From: Salimicrobium album | Lineage (GTDB): Bacteria; Bacillota; Bacilli; Bacillales; Halobacillaceae | DNA length: 64,000 nt | NCBI RefSeq assembly: GCF_900107115.1 | Contig: NZ_FNOS01000003.1 | Span: forward strand, 248,001-312,000 | Direction: 5' to 3' | In this document: one piece after another, positions 1-8,494 of the stretch | How the letters are laid out: every line of letters begins with the position of its first letter | Numbering within the stretch: position 1 is the first letter of the stretch | The notes under the pieces: generated by a model | Seen by the model: the letters and a program-made list of their open reading frames with translations, nothing else | The model's database searches: none | Told to the model about the DNA's origin: nothing | Position numbers and translations under genes: made by a program

Positions 1-23
1 CATTTGTAAAGGAGGAAACTTAT

Positions 24-806
24 ATGGAAATCGGTTTGATCATTACAATATTCCTGATCGGGTTCGCGGGCTCTTATATTTCCGGCATGCTCGGAATCGG
101 CGGATCGATCATCAAATACCCTATGCTTTTATACATCCCTACCCTTGTAGGATTTACCGCTTTTACCGCTCACGAAGTCTCGGGTATCAGTGCCGTCCAG
201 GTCTTCTTTGCCACTATCGGCGGTGTATGGGCCTACCGGAAAGGGAATTACCTGCACAAAGAGTTGATCCTCTACATGGGAGTTTCCGTACTGATTGGAA
301 GTCTGATCGGAGGTTTCGGCTCCCGCCTTCTTCCGGAAGAAGGCATCAATTTCGTATACGGTATCCTTGCTCTCATTGCAGCCGTAATGATGTTCATTCC
401 GAAAAAAGGTCTGGACGACCAGGATTTCAGTACAGTTACATTTAACAAACCGCTCGCCTCCGTACTCGCTCTTGTCGTCGGAATCGGTGCAGGTATTGTC
501 GGAGCCGCAGGAGCTTTCCTGCTTGTGCCTATCATGCTTACCGTCATGAAGATACCGACAAAAATGACGATCGCTTCGTCGCTCGCGATCACTCTCATAT
601 CTTCCATCGGTTCCACTATCGGAAAAATTTCGACGGGTCAGGTGGACTATCTCGCTGCCGGTATTATGATTGTTGCCAGTCTTATTGCTGCTCCACTCGG
701 AGCCAAAGCAGGCAAGAAGATGAACACCACTATCCTCCAGGGAATGCTTGCTGTTCTCATACTTGGCACGGCTATCAAAATATGGCTGGATATTTTCGGA
801 ATCTGA
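24..806 (+). CDS. TauE/SafE family anion exporter
   Basis: Integral membrane carrier of the TauE/SafE (DUF81) family; characterised members export sulfite, sulfoacetate or related organosulfur anions. The 260 residues are nearly all hydrophobic, with about eight likely membrane segments in two halves. The glycine-rich signature occurs twice, GMLGIGGS at 21-28 and GAGIVGAAGAF at about 155-164. A strong Shine-Dalgarno (AAAGGAGG, 8-15) sits 8 bases before the ATG. It is followed by a terminator shared with the convergent ltaS gene. No sulfur-metabolism neighbour is visible, so the substrate is unknown. Confidence 0.88.
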   Translation: MEIGLIITIFLIGFAGSYISGMLGIGGSIIKYPMLLYIPTLVGFTAFTAHEVSGISAVQVFFATIGGVWAYRKGNYLHKELILYMGVSVLIGSLIGGFGSRLLPEEGINFVYGILALIAAVMMFIPKKGLDDQDFSTVTFNKPLASVLALVVGIGAGIVGAAGAFLLVPIMLTVMKIPTKMTIASSLAITLISSIGSTIGKISTGQVDYLAAGIMIVASLIAAPLGAKAGKKMNTTILQGMLAVLILGTAIKIWLDIFGI

Positions 807-819
807 CAGCTATACGAAA

Positions 820-850
820 AACCCCCTGCAGCTGGCTGCTGCAGGGGGTT
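820..850. terminator. Bidirectional terminator between tauE-like gene and ltaS
   Basis: A 13-bp perfect stem (AACCCCCTGCAGC / GCTGCAGGGGGTT) with a 5-base loop lies between two convergent genes. A-rich sequence on the left and T-rich on the right would serve both strands. Confidence 0.85.
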
Positions 851-856
851 TAACGT

Positions 857-2764
857 TTATTCCGAAGACTGGCCGTTTTCTTCCACCAGTCGACTTTCGT
901 CGAGATAGCGAAGCAAGTCTCCATAAATGACGGAATCCGACATGCTCAGTTCTTCCTGTGCTCTGTCAAAACCTTCTTCACATGCCTGTTCGGCCGTTAC
1001 TTTCTCGCCGGTCTCCCGGTCGTAACAGACACCTTCAATGCCTACATATTCCTCGTTCGCGAAGTTGCCATCACGGTCTGCCACGAATTCTTTACGATTT
1101 TCATTCAACAGATCCGTACCGAACTGGATCGGATTATCTTCTTCCTCTTCCATTCCAAGGAGATTCATAATCGTCGGTCTCATATCAATCTGACCTCCTA
1201 CTGTTTCCTTGTTCATGGCCGGAATGTCCTTCCCGTAGATCAGGAACGGAACGCGCTGAAGCTGGAATTGTTCGAATGGTCCTATATCTTTATCAAGATA
1301 CTGACCCATTGCCTTCTGGTGGTTTTCGGAAATACCGAAGTGGTCTCCGTAAATCATCAGTACCGTATTGTCGTAAAGATCCGACTGCTTAAATTCTTCC
1401 ACGAACTGTTTAAGTGCCTCATCCTGATAACGCATCGTCTGGAAGTAGTTGTTCAATGTTTTGCTGGAAGTGTCTCCCGCTTCAATATACTTAAGTTCTT
1501 CAGGAAGCGTAAACGGATAGTGGTTCGTAAGAGTAATCATTTTCGTATAGAATGGTTTGTCCATATCTTTCATCTTATCGAGCGAATCCTGGAAGAAATA
1601 CTCATCAAGATAACCCCATCCGTGTGATTTCTCTTCCGTTACATTATAGTCTTCCTTCGAATAGTATTTGTCGTATCCAAGAGAGTCATACATCACATTA
1701 CGGTTCCAGAACGTTTTATCGTTAGCGTGCATCGTCGACGTCGCGTATCCATTTTCACTTAAAATTTCCGGAGTCGCTTCATATTCGTTACCGGAATGAG
1801 TGAAGAACACCGCTCCCCTGTTCAACGGATAAAGAGAGTTATCGAGTAAAAACTCGGAGTCCGACGTACGTCCCTGTTTCACCTGATGGTAGAAGTTATT
1901 GAAGTAAATCCCCTCTTCTTTCATCTGGTTGAAGTAAGGAGTTATTTCCTGGCCGTTGACAGTATTATCAATAGCAAACGTCTGCGTACTCTCAAGAGAA
2001 ATTAAAATGACGTTTTTCCCTTCGGCCACCCCTTCAAGCTTATCACTGTCTTCCACGTTCTGTTCGTTCAGATAGTTGATCACAGGAACCAGTTCGTTGC
2101 TGTCCGCGAAAGTCCGCTTCATTTCCGTACGCCCCTGCAGCGTTATATCATAAGCATGATAGTTCAGCAGGCCGATGTACTGCACAAGCATGTTCCTGTC
2201 AAAAGTACGTTCCAGAAGATCCGTACGCTCTGTTTCTGCCCACGCTAAATTAATCATAAATACAGGAATAGCTACTACTGCAAAAGCGAACCCTTCCCAG
2301 CGTTTCGGCATAAAAGAGACGAAACGATCTTTTCTTAGATAGAAAAGAAGGAACGCGGCGATTAATACATCTACAAAGAGGAAAATATCCCCGAAAGAAA
2401 GAATTTCCTGAATGCTTCCTCCCATGCCGGCAAGGTTGGCTACCTGCTCAATCATCGGTAGAGTGATAAAATCGTTATATTCTCTGTAAAACAGTACGTT
2501 AATGTACAAAAGCGCAGAACCGAGGATGTACGAAATCAGCATCCCTTTTCTTCCTGCAATAAGCAATCCGATCCCAAAGATAAGAAGAATACTGCTCAGC
2601 GGGTTAAAGGCGAGAATAAAAGCTTCATTCGTATTCTCCACCGGAAGATTGAACACGAACCGCTGGATCACATACATCTTCAGCCAGAACAGTGCAATCA
2701 CTGCAGCATACGTGCCGAATTTCGTTTTGTTATTAATAAAAGCATTTTTAATTTTAGTAATCAT
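857..2764 (-). CDS. ltaS: Lipoteichoic acid synthase-type phosphoglycerol transferase
   Basis: Polymerises glycerol phosphate from phosphatidylglycerol into lipoteichoic acid on the outer face of the membrane. The 635 residues match the family length: about five N-terminal membrane segments (residues 15-175), then a linker and an extracellular sulfatase-fold domain. The nucleophile is the Thr of GRTSDSEF at residue 300, and E258 in ISLES is the expected metal ligand; the DRDGNF segment near the end is also typical. The ATG is preceded by GGAGGT with 6-base spacing. It is monocistronic and convergent with the TauE gene. Whether it makes the polymer or is a primase/stress paralogue (YvgJ, YfnI, YqgS type) cannot be decided here. 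Confidence 0.92.
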   Translation of the reverse strand: MITKIKNAFINNKTKFGTYAAVIALFWLKMYVIQRFVFNLPVENTNEAFILAFNPLSSILLIFGIGLLIAGRKGMLISYILGSALLYINVLFYREYNDFITLPMIEQVANLAGMGGSIQEILSFGDIFLFVDVLIAAFLLFYLRKDRFVSFMPKRWEGFAFAVVAIPVFMINLAWAETERTDLLERTFDRNMLVQYIGLLNYHAYDITLQGRTEMKRTFADSNELVPVINYLNEQNVEDSDKLEGVAEGKNVILISLESTQTFAIDNTVNGQEITPYFNQMKEEGIYFNNFYHQVKQGRTSDSEFLLDNSLYPLNRGAVFFTHSGNEYEATPEILSENGYATSTMHANDKTFWNRNVMYDSLGYDKYYSKEDYNVTEEKSHGWGYLDEYFFQDSLDKMKDMDKPFYTKMITLTNHYPFTLPEELKYIEAGDTSSKTLNNYFQTMRYQDEALKQFVEEFKQSDLYDNTVLMIYGDHFGISENHQKAMGQYLDKDIGPFEQFQLQRVPFLIYGKDIPAMNKETVGGQIDMRPTIMNLLGMEEEEDNPIQFGTDLLNENRKEFVADRDGNFANEEYVGIEGVCYDRETGEKVTAEQACEEGFDRAQEELSMSDSVIYGDLLRYLDESRLVEENGQSSE

Positions 2765-2946
2765 TGTAAAACCTCCGTTAAGTTTCGCACAACATTATTT
2801 TACATCATTTCCTCCCTAAAGTGTATCGAAACATGCTATTTTAAGGAAATCGTCACAATTGAAGGCGCTTTAATATTGAATAAAAGGTTTACACGATAAG
2901 AGAAACAGGAAGAATCTCTATGAAAATGACTATAGGAGGAATTACA

Positions 2947-3405
2947 GTGAGTAACAGAAAAGAAGATTTTCTTGCTACGTTTCGTGCCCATCGTAAGGTG
3001 ACGAACGATCTGATAGCTTTGATAGACGAGAAGAAACTGGATTTCGCGCCTACGGATACATCCATGCCGGTGGGTAAACTCGCAAACCACATTCTGGAGG
3101 CGACTTACACGTTCGCCCGTCTCGCTAACAATCAGTCTCCTGCCAAGCTTTTCGACGACGATGATAATACGGAACTTAAATCGAAAGCTTCCACTTACAC
3201 ACAGGAAACAGAAAAACTGATTGCTTCCATGAGCGAGGAAGATTTTGACAAGACTATTGATGTCAGCGATATGCTGGGAGAGAAACTTCCGGCCGAAAAG
3301 GTACTGGAAACCGGCATGCACCATGAAATTCATCACAAAGGGCAGTTATTCGTCTATGTAAGAGCAATGGGACACGATGATCTCCCATATTACGTTTCCT
3401 TATAA
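2947..3405 (+). CDS. DinB-like metal-binding protein
   Basis: A 152-residue protein of the DinB/YfiT four-helix-bundle superfamily, whose members bind a metal through three histidines and sometimes act as thiol transferases. Candidate ligands are the His of LANHILE near residue 48 and the cluster HHEIHHKGQ near 130. The frame is open further upstream, but GTG at 2947 is the likely start because AGGAGGA ends 6 bases before it. It stands alone between ltaS (divergent) and the oxidase operon (convergent). Substrate unknown. Confidence 0.8.
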   Translation: MSNRKEDFLATFRAHRKVTNDLIALIDEKKLDFAPTDTSMPVGKLANHILEATYTFARLANNQSPAKLFDDDDNTELKSKASTYTQETEKLIASMSEEDFDKTIDVSDMLGEKLPAEKVLETGMHHEIHHKGQLFVYVRAMGHDDLPYYVSL

Positions 3406-3450
3406 GCCATAAATGAAGGAACGTGAATAAAACAGGTAATAGATAACATT

Positions 3451-3499
3451 AAGAGACACAGCAGATCGAACTCTAACCTTCCGATCTGCTGTGTCTCTT
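3451..3499. terminator. Bidirectional terminator between DinB-like gene and oxidase operon
   Basis: An 18-bp perfect inverted repeat (AAGAGACACAGCAGATCG and its complement) with a 13-base loop lies between the convergent DinB-like gene and the oxidase operon. The flanking T tracts are weak. Confidence 0.75.
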
Positions 3500-3568
3500 C
3501 AATTTTATTGCGGTTCCCTTACTGATTTATTTACGACGACTTACAGAAACTGTGCAAAATGTGTCGTC

Positions 3569-3655
3569 TTACTCTTCCGCCAATTCCACTACTATGCCAA
3601 GTACTATCGTCAGCATGATAACCATCGATATCGTAAAAGCAAATGCAAAAGACAT
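3569..3655 (-). CDS. 28-residue membrane peptide at the end of the ba3 oxidase operon
   Basis: A tiny ORF starts 15 bases after the stop of oxidase subunit I and is preceded by AAAGGAG, 6 bases before its ATG. The peptide is one hydrophobic helix (MSFAFAFTISMVIMLTIVLG, then VVELAEE), with its negatively charged end probably outside the helix. The position and strong ribosome site suggest translation with the oxidase, perhaps as a single-helix accessory subunit. I recognise no family. It is distinct from the subunit IIa-like peptide at the head of the operon. Confidence 0.6.
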   Translation of the reverse strand: MSFAFAFTISMVIMLTIVLGIVVELAEE

Positions 3656-3670
3656 ATTTTTTCTCCTTTC

Positions 3671-5329
3671 CTACCAGGTCCTGAAGCCGTCGGAACCAGG
3701 GGGTGCATGCTGAATCATATCTGCAACGGGAATAGTATAAGCTACAGCAATCAGAACAAGAGCTACACCTATCCACACTGTCCAGTTCTCAAGGATCCCC
3801 GGTGTCTCCCTCGCATCACTTTCTGCTATAGGAAATGTCTCCTGCGTGGCACTTTCAGCCATGGGAGCGAACCAGGCCAGCTGAACAACTATAAAAATGA
3901 GCAGGGAGGCTGAAAGAAAGAGGATGGACCCCCCTACCGCCATCGTCACGTGATTGGAAATGATTCCTTCAAACCAGGCAAGTGCATCCTCATGCTGATA
4001 CCCCGTATAAGCTGTACGACGGGGAGCACCAAACAACCCGAGCACATGCTGAGCCGTACTCATCAAAACCATGCCGATCGACCAGGTAATGATCTGAATC
4101 AGCGCAAGACGCTGAAGAGCCTTTGTAAACACGCGTTTCGTCAGAAAAGGAATGAGCCAGAACGTTATTCCGAAAAATGTCATGGCTACAGGGGTACCGA
4201 CCGTAATGTGGAAATGGCCGACCACCCAGAGAGTATTGTGAATCACTTCATTCATCTGAAAACTTGCGTTAATAATTCCTCCGGCTCCTCCGGGGATAAA
4301 AAACAGCATTGCAATAAAAATGGATGTGAATCTTACATCTTTCCACGGGAGTTTACGGAACCATCCGAATAACCCCTTCCCTCCGAGTTCACGCCCTCTC
4401 GTTTCAAATACTGCAAACATGGAGAAGGCCGTCATAAGAGAAGGCACTATTACCATGAACGTGAGTACCGTCTGCAGAAACTTCCAAAAGCTGGCGATTC
4501 CCGGTTCCGTCAACTGGTGGTGAAATCCTACCGGTATAGAAAACAGTATGAATAAGATAAACGATAGTCTGGCCAGAGAATCACTGAAGACTTTTCCACC
4601 AATGATTTTCGGCACAATGACATACCATCCGATGTAAGCCGGAAGAAGCCAGAAATAAACGAGCGGATGGCCAAAATACCAGAATAATGAGCGGCTCAAC
4701 TCTACGTTAATACCTTCTTTCCAGCCGAACGCCCATGGGATAAACTGGAACAGGACAGTAGCGACTACTCCGAGACAGGCAATGATCCACAGGATAATGG
4801 TAGCGACTGTCATATAAGCAAAAAGCGGACTTTTTTCTCCCTTATTCGCTTTGCGCCACACTAAGTAGTGACCCGCTAAAGCAAAGCTTTGCACCCAGGT
4901 ACCGACGACGAACAGCGCCAGTCCTACATAGAAAAAGCCATTAGCCATCATCGGGGCATAAAAAGTATAAAGAACAGAGGCCTCTCCGCTTACAATCATT
5001 ACTGTAGCCATCACTGTACCCGTTGTGGTAATAATCAGACCGACCCAGTTCCAAAACACAACTTTCGGCCCGAAAGCCCCTAAGGTTCTGCTCATGCCGG
5101 ACTGGAAAAAACCAAAGATAAAAAATGTAGTAAATATGAGAGCCAGAAGCACACCATGAGCCGTTAAAATCTGATAGTAATCCAGCCAGGCAGGTAACTG
5201 CAGGGCGTCGTTCCGTATGAATACCTGCATCAAACCACACAGGGTACCAATAATAAAAGCTGTATAGGCTATACCTAAATTCGTAAGGGCTAATTTTCTT
5301 TCCGGATTCGGAATGGATACTGCTGTCAC
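3671..5329 (-). CDS. cbaA: ba3-type cytochrome c oxidase subunit I
   Basis: Catalytic subunit of a B-family (ba3 or b(o/a)3) haem-copper oxidase, carrying the low-spin haem and the haem-CuB centre in about 13 membrane helices over 552 residues. Visible metal-site motifs are TAHGVLLALIF near residue 55 (haem ligand), FGHPLVYFWLLPAYIGWY near 215-235 (CuB ligand and cross-linked Tyr) and VGHFHITVG near 370. The ATG overlaps the subunit II stop by 4 bases (ATGA), so the two are translationally coupled. B-type oxidases have high oxygen affinity and usually serve at low aeration, which fits the oxygen/nitrate sensor operon directly upstream. Confidence 0.93.
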   Translation of the reverse strand: MTAVSIPNPERKLALTNLGIAYTAFIIGTLCGLMQVFIRNDALQLPAWLDYYQILTAHGVLLALIFTTFFIFGFFQSGMSRTLGAFGPKVVFWNWVGLIITTTGTVMATVMIVSGEASVLYTFYAPMMANGFFYVGLALFVVGTWVQSFALAGHYLVWRKANKGEKSPLFAYMTVATIILWIIACLGVVATVLFQFIPWAFGWKEGINVELSRSLFWYFGHPLVYFWLLPAYIGWYVIVPKIIGGKVFSDSLARLSFILFILFSIPVGFHHQLTEPGIASFWKFLQTVLTFMVIVPSLMTAFSMFAVFETRGRELGGKGLFGWFRKLPWKDVRFTSIFIAMLFFIPGGAGGIINASFQMNEVIHNTLWVVGHFHITVGTPVAMTFFGITFWLIPFLTKRVFTKALQRLALIQIITWSIGMVLMSTAQHVLGLFGAPRRTAYTGYQHEDALAWFEGIISNHVTMAVGGSILFLSASLLIFIVVQLAWFAPMAESATQETFPIAESDARETPGILENWTVWIGVALVLIAVAYTIPVADMIQHAPPGSDGFRTW

Positions 5330-5805
5330 TGGTCCACCACCTCAATTTCCATGCTCATAAAATGATGGCCTGAGCCACAATACTCGTTACACACAATCAA
5401 ATATTTGCCCGGGTCACGGAACACGTGAGTCTTCTCATTCACCTGACCGGGTACTACCATCATATTTACATTGGTATCTACAATGGAAAAACTGTGAGTT
5501 ACGTCTTTACTCGTCACTTTGAACGTCACTTTTTCTCCGGCAGGCACCTGAATTTCTCCAGGAGTGTACCCGAAAGCCTCAGCGACTACTGCTACCTCAT
5601 AACTTCCGTCTTCCTTTTCATGCACACCGGGCTTATCAAAAGGAGGAGTAGATTCCAGGTTATCCGGATCCACTTTTTGAAGACCACCTGCCGGAGTGTG
5701 ACCCTGATGAAACGCACTGACCCCCACAACCGAAAGGAAAATGATGAGTGCTGCAAAACCGAATGTAAGCCAAATTTTTTCATACTTATGTAAATGCATA
5801 AACAC
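5326..5805 (-). CDS. cbaB: Cytochrome c oxidase subunit II, ba3 type (CuA domain)
   Basis: CuA-bearing subunit that takes electrons from cytochrome c. The 159 residues have one N-terminal anchor helix (about 10-32) and an extracytoplasmic cupredoxin domain. The CuA ligands are seen in VTHSFSI and in CNEYCGSGHHFM (C-x3-C-x3-H-x2-M) near the C-terminus. There is a single anchor helix rather than two, as in Thermus ba3 oxidase. GGAGGGTG precedes the ATG. It lies 6 bases after the subunit IIa-like ORF and overlaps subunit I. Confidence 0.93.
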   Translation of the reverse strand: MFMHLHKYEKIWLTFGFAALIIFLSVVGVSAFHQGHTPAGGLQKVDPDNLESTPPFDKPGVHEKEDGSYEVAVVAEAFGYTPGEIQVPAGEKVTFKVTSKDVTHSFSIVDTNVNMMVVPGQVNEKTHVFRDPGKYLIVCNEYCGSGHHFMSMEIEVVDQ

Positions 5806-5811
5806 CCTCCT

Positions 5812-5922
5812 TTATAAACGACCGATATACAGGGTATATACCCCTATCCACATAGCAACGATAATGAATCCGACCACGAACACGCTAACCAGCGTTCCTT
5901 TCAGAGGCGGTTCTTTTTTCAT
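5812..5922 (-). CDS. Cytochrome c oxidase subunit IIa (36 residues)
   Basis: The first gene of the oxidase operon encodes a 36-residue single-helix peptide beginning MKKEPPLKGTLVSVF and ending LYIGRL. The N-terminal K-x-E-P-x-L-K-G-T-L-x-S-V pattern followed by one membrane helix is that of the small CoxIIa subunit of ba3 oxidases, which supplies the helix missing from the one-helix subunit II. A ribosome site (AAAGGGGGAAG) precedes the ATG, and the stop is 6 bases before cbaB. Confidence 0.82.
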   Translation of the reverse strand: MKKEPPLKGTLVSVFVVGFIIVAMWIGVYTLYIGRL

Positions 5923-5977
5923 GCCTGTCTTCCCCCTTTCTTTTCAATTATAAAAAGAAAGGGTTCGAATAGTTATC

Positions 5978-6012
5978 GGGGAATCCCCTCATCTTTATGA
6001 AGGTAATCCCCT
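5978..6012. promoter_or_regulatory. GC-rich operator candidate upstream of the oxidase operon
   Basis: The palindrome GGGGAATCCCC (5978-5988) is followed by another CCCC block at 6008-6011, 23 bases after the first CCCC. The same arrangement, with the same spacing and the same preceding ATC, occurs at 9087-9121 ahead of the sensor operon. It lies between the kinase gene and cox subunit IIa and is a reasonable binding site for the NarL/NreC-type regulator encoded at 7838-8494. That assignment is an inference. Confidence 0.5.
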
Positions 6013-6110
6013 ATAAATTAAAAAAACCCGGAGGACAGGGTGTGAATAGTTGTTTCAGCAAAGTTCACCCCCTGCATCCAGGTATAAAAAGCGTTCTGAT
6101 TCTGAAATTT

Positions 6111-7424
6111 TTACATATTTTTAGGGAACGTAGCTTTAACAGTCGTGCCCTCTCCCGGTCTGGAGTAAACAGTGAGTTCACCACCTGCCGATCGGGCCCT
6201 TTCCTGCATGCTGAAGGTCCCTACCCCTCTTTCTGTCCGGCGTTTATCGAAGCCTTCCCCCTCGTCGCGGATGACCAGGGAAATATAGTCCAGGTTTTCC
6301 TCAATTTCAACCTTCACTTCTTCTACTCCTGCATACTTACGTGCATTCGTCATAGACTCCTGCACAATACGGTAAATCGCGGTTTCCGTCTCCGGGTCCA
6401 GACGCGTTGTCAGTGTAGTTCTGAAATTCGCTTCCATTCCGTATGCTTCCCGGTGCCTGTTCACAAACGATCGTATCGCCGGAATCAGACCGAGCTCGTC
6501 GAGCGTTGAAGGCCTAAGTTCCCAGGAGATATCACGCACCTTTTGAATGATACTGCTCACTTCTTCTTCCATGCTGTCAACGAGAGGGGTTGTACCTTCC
6601 TGTTGTAACCGCTGCAGGCCGATGAGAAGACTGTACAGATTCTGGCCGATCCCGTCATGTAATTCCCGGGACAGGCGTCGCTTCTCTTCTTCCTGTACAG
6701 AAAGAATCCTCGTCGCCATTTCTTTCAGTTCCTGTTCGAACTGTTTTCTTGCCGTTATTTCATTCCTGATAGCCAAATACTGATACGGCTTTCCATCCTC
6801 TTTCAGAAAAGGTACAATAGTTGTTTCCACCCAGTAGAAGCCCCCGTCCTTCGTCCTGTTGCAAATTTCGCCGCGCCATACGTTACCGGTACCGATCGTC
6901 TTCCAGAGTTGTTTAAAAAACTCTTTCGAATGGGTACCTGAGTTTAAGACACGGTGATCTTTCCCAATCAGTTCTCCCGGTTCATATTTAGACACTTCAC
7001 AAAACTTCCGGTTAACGTATTTAATGCGCCCGCGCTGGTCCGTCACTGCCACAATAGAAGATTCGTCAAGAGCGTATTTAATGTCAAGAAGCTCTTTTAG
7101 CGGCTGATAAAAATCCGGGGCAATGCGGCTCCGCTCCCGTATGTTGCTAAGCGTTACGATGTACATATCGTCTTTTTCGTATACGACCACCAGCACGGGA
7201 ATCGTTTGCCCGTCGGCAAGCAGGAGATGTTTATCAAGCAGTACGTTCTTTTCACACTTTTCAAGCTCTTCCTGCGAAAAATCAAGAAACACATCTTCTA
7301 TATCCGTAACCGAAGAACGAGCCATCTGCCAGGCCTGTTCGTTAGCAAATAACACTTCTCCTGTTTTATCAAATAAAAAAAGACCTTCCTGGATAGATGC
7401 GAACGATGTTATCGGACTTTTCAT
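6111..7424 (-). CDS. NreB/NarX-like PAS sensor histidine kinase
   Basis: Soluble sensor kinase of 437 residues. It has a degenerate N-terminal PAS-like region (1-100), a clear PAS domain (about 115-230), a HisKA_3 helix with the phospho-acceptor H256 in RELHDGIGQ, and a C-terminal HATPase domain (MTNARKYAG N-box, GEGFD and GVGTFSMQERA). The ATG at 7424 is chosen because GGGGGAG lies 7 bases before it and it overlaps the GAF gene stop as ATGA. Unlike Staphylococcus NreB it lacks a four-cysteine iron-sulfur cluster; I see only isolated cysteines (57, 142, 188). It probably phosphorylates the regulator encoded in the same operon. Confidence 0.85.
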   Translation of the reverse strand: MKSPITSFASIQEGLFLFDKTGEVLFANEQAWQMARSSVTDIEDVFLDFSQEELEKCEKNVLLDKHLLLADGQTIPVLVVVYEKDDMYIVTLSNIRERSRIAPDFYQPLKELLDIKYALDESSIVAVTDQRGRIKYVNRKFCEVSKYEPGELIGKDHRVLNSGTHSKEFFKQLWKTIGTGNVWRGEICNRTKDGGFYWVETTIVPFLKEDGKPYQYLAIRNEITARKQFEQELKEMATRILSVQEEEKRRLSRELHDGIGQNLYSLLIGLQRLQQEGTTPLVDSMEEEVSSIIQKVRDISWELRPSTLDELGLIPAIRSFVNRHREAYGMEANFRTTLTTRLDPETETAIYRIVQESMTNARKYAGVEEVKVEIEENLDYISLVIRDEGEGFDKRRTERGVGTFSMQERARSAGGELTVYSRPGEGTTVKATFPKNM

Positions 7425-7831
7425 AACGGTTCTCCCCCTTTCAACTTCTCTGTTAACAGGTTTCGCCAAAGAGCCCACTGCTTCTCTCCGGGCAGGTCAA
7501 CCGGTGTTCGATACCCGACCATCATTACGCTCGGAAGACTGGCGCCTGAAGCGAGAGGAACGAGGAAAAATGATTTCAGGGACTCCGAATATACGAGAGG
7601 GTCCTCGTGAGCTTCTGCATCTGAATAGTAGTACATAGGCGTGCCGGACTGCATCACTTTGCCGACGATACCCAGACCGTAAAGGATACGAACGTGCAGA
7701 TGTTTATTAGTATTCATGCCGATTGTGTGACTCCATTGGATAGAGGCCTCTTTCTTCTTCCATTCTGCTATCGCCACAACGTCGGCCTGAAGGTTCTTTT
7801 TAATTTCCCGGAGTAGTACTTCCACACTCAT
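7421..7831 (-). CDS. NreA-like GAF domain protein, putative nitrate receptor
   Basis: A 136-residue single GAF domain protein. In Staphylococcus, NreA is a GAF protein that binds nitrate and restrains the kinase NreB. Here the gene sits between the response regulator (6 bases upstream) and the PAS kinase (4-base overlap), the same three components as nreABC although the gene order differs. The core with GLGIVGKVMQSG and the FFLVPLASG strand is typical of GAF folds. Nitrate binding is inferred from context. Confidence 0.7.
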   Translation of the reverse strand: MSVEVLLREIKKNLQADVVAIAEWKKKEASIQWSHTIGMNTNKHLHVRILYGLGIVGKVMQSGTPMYYYSDAEAHEDPLVYSESLKSFFLVPLASGASLPSVMMVGYRTPVDLPGEKQWALWRNLLTEKLKGGEPL

Positions 7832-7837
7832 CGCTCC

Positions 7838-8494
7838 TTATATCGAATAGCCAAACAGCCCTTTTTTCCACGCATACTCTACCAGCTCCGGTCTCGTCTT
7901 CAACTGGAGTTTTTCCATCACGTTCGCTTTGTGCGCTTCCACCGTTTTCACACTGATGATCAGTTTTTCCCCGGTTTCTTTATTGGAATAACCTTTAGCC
8001 ACCAGAGCAAGAACTTCTTTTTCCCGATCCGAAAGTAAAGAAAAACGATCTCCTTCTTTCCCTTTTTCCACCTTCGTCATATACTCTTCCATCAGCCGTT
8101 TCGTTGCGGAAGGGTAGAGATAGGCATCCCCTTTTGAAACCTGATGTATCGCTTTGATCAGCTCATCGTGAGGAGCATTTTTCAATATGCATCCGGAAGC
8201 ACCCAGCTGAATCGCCCTGAACAAATACTCCTCATCGTCGTGCATAGTCAGAACAAGGACGTTCGTTTCAGGAAATTTATTTTTAATCTCGGACGTTGCG
8301 GAAAGTCCATCCTTCCCATGAGGCATCGACAAGTCCATAAGTACAAGGTCCGGACGTTGTTCCTCTGTCATGGCGTAGGCTTCGTTACCTTCCGAGGCTT
8401 CACCTGCCACTTCCAGATTCTCCTGTGCCTCCAGCAGCATACGCAGCCCTGAACGCACTACAGCATGATCATCCACAATTAGTATTGAAATCAT
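7838..8494 (-). CDS. NarL/NreC-family response regulator
   Basis: A 218-residue regulator with a receiver domain (1-120; acidic pair D8-D9, phospho-acceptor D54 in LMDLSMP, Lys of ILKN near 105) and a C-terminal LuxR-type helix-turn-helix (about 150-210, LSDREKEVLALVAKGYSNKE). It is the likely output of the GAF/PAS kinase pair. The gene start overlaps the end of the preceding degenerate kinase gene by 26 bases. Likely targets are its own operon and the cba oxidase, both preceded by matching GC-rich palindromes, and possibly nar genes outside the window. Confidence 0.9.
   Translation of the reverse strand: MISILIVDDHAVVRSGLRMLLEAQENLEVAGEASEGNEAYAMTEEQRPDLVLMDLSMPHGKDGLSATSEIKNKFPETNVLVLTMHDDEEYLFRAIQLGASGCILKNAPHDELIKAIHQVSKGDAYLYPSATKRLMEEYMTKVEKGKEGDRFSLLSDREKEVLALVAKGYSNKETGEKLIISVKTVEAHKANVMEKLQLKTRPELVEYAWKKGLFGYSI

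Noticed and set aside
5841-5856. AGGGTATATACCCCT as a third regulator palindrome
   Set aside because: It lies within the CoxIIa coding sequence, has a different core and lacks the +23 CCCC block.
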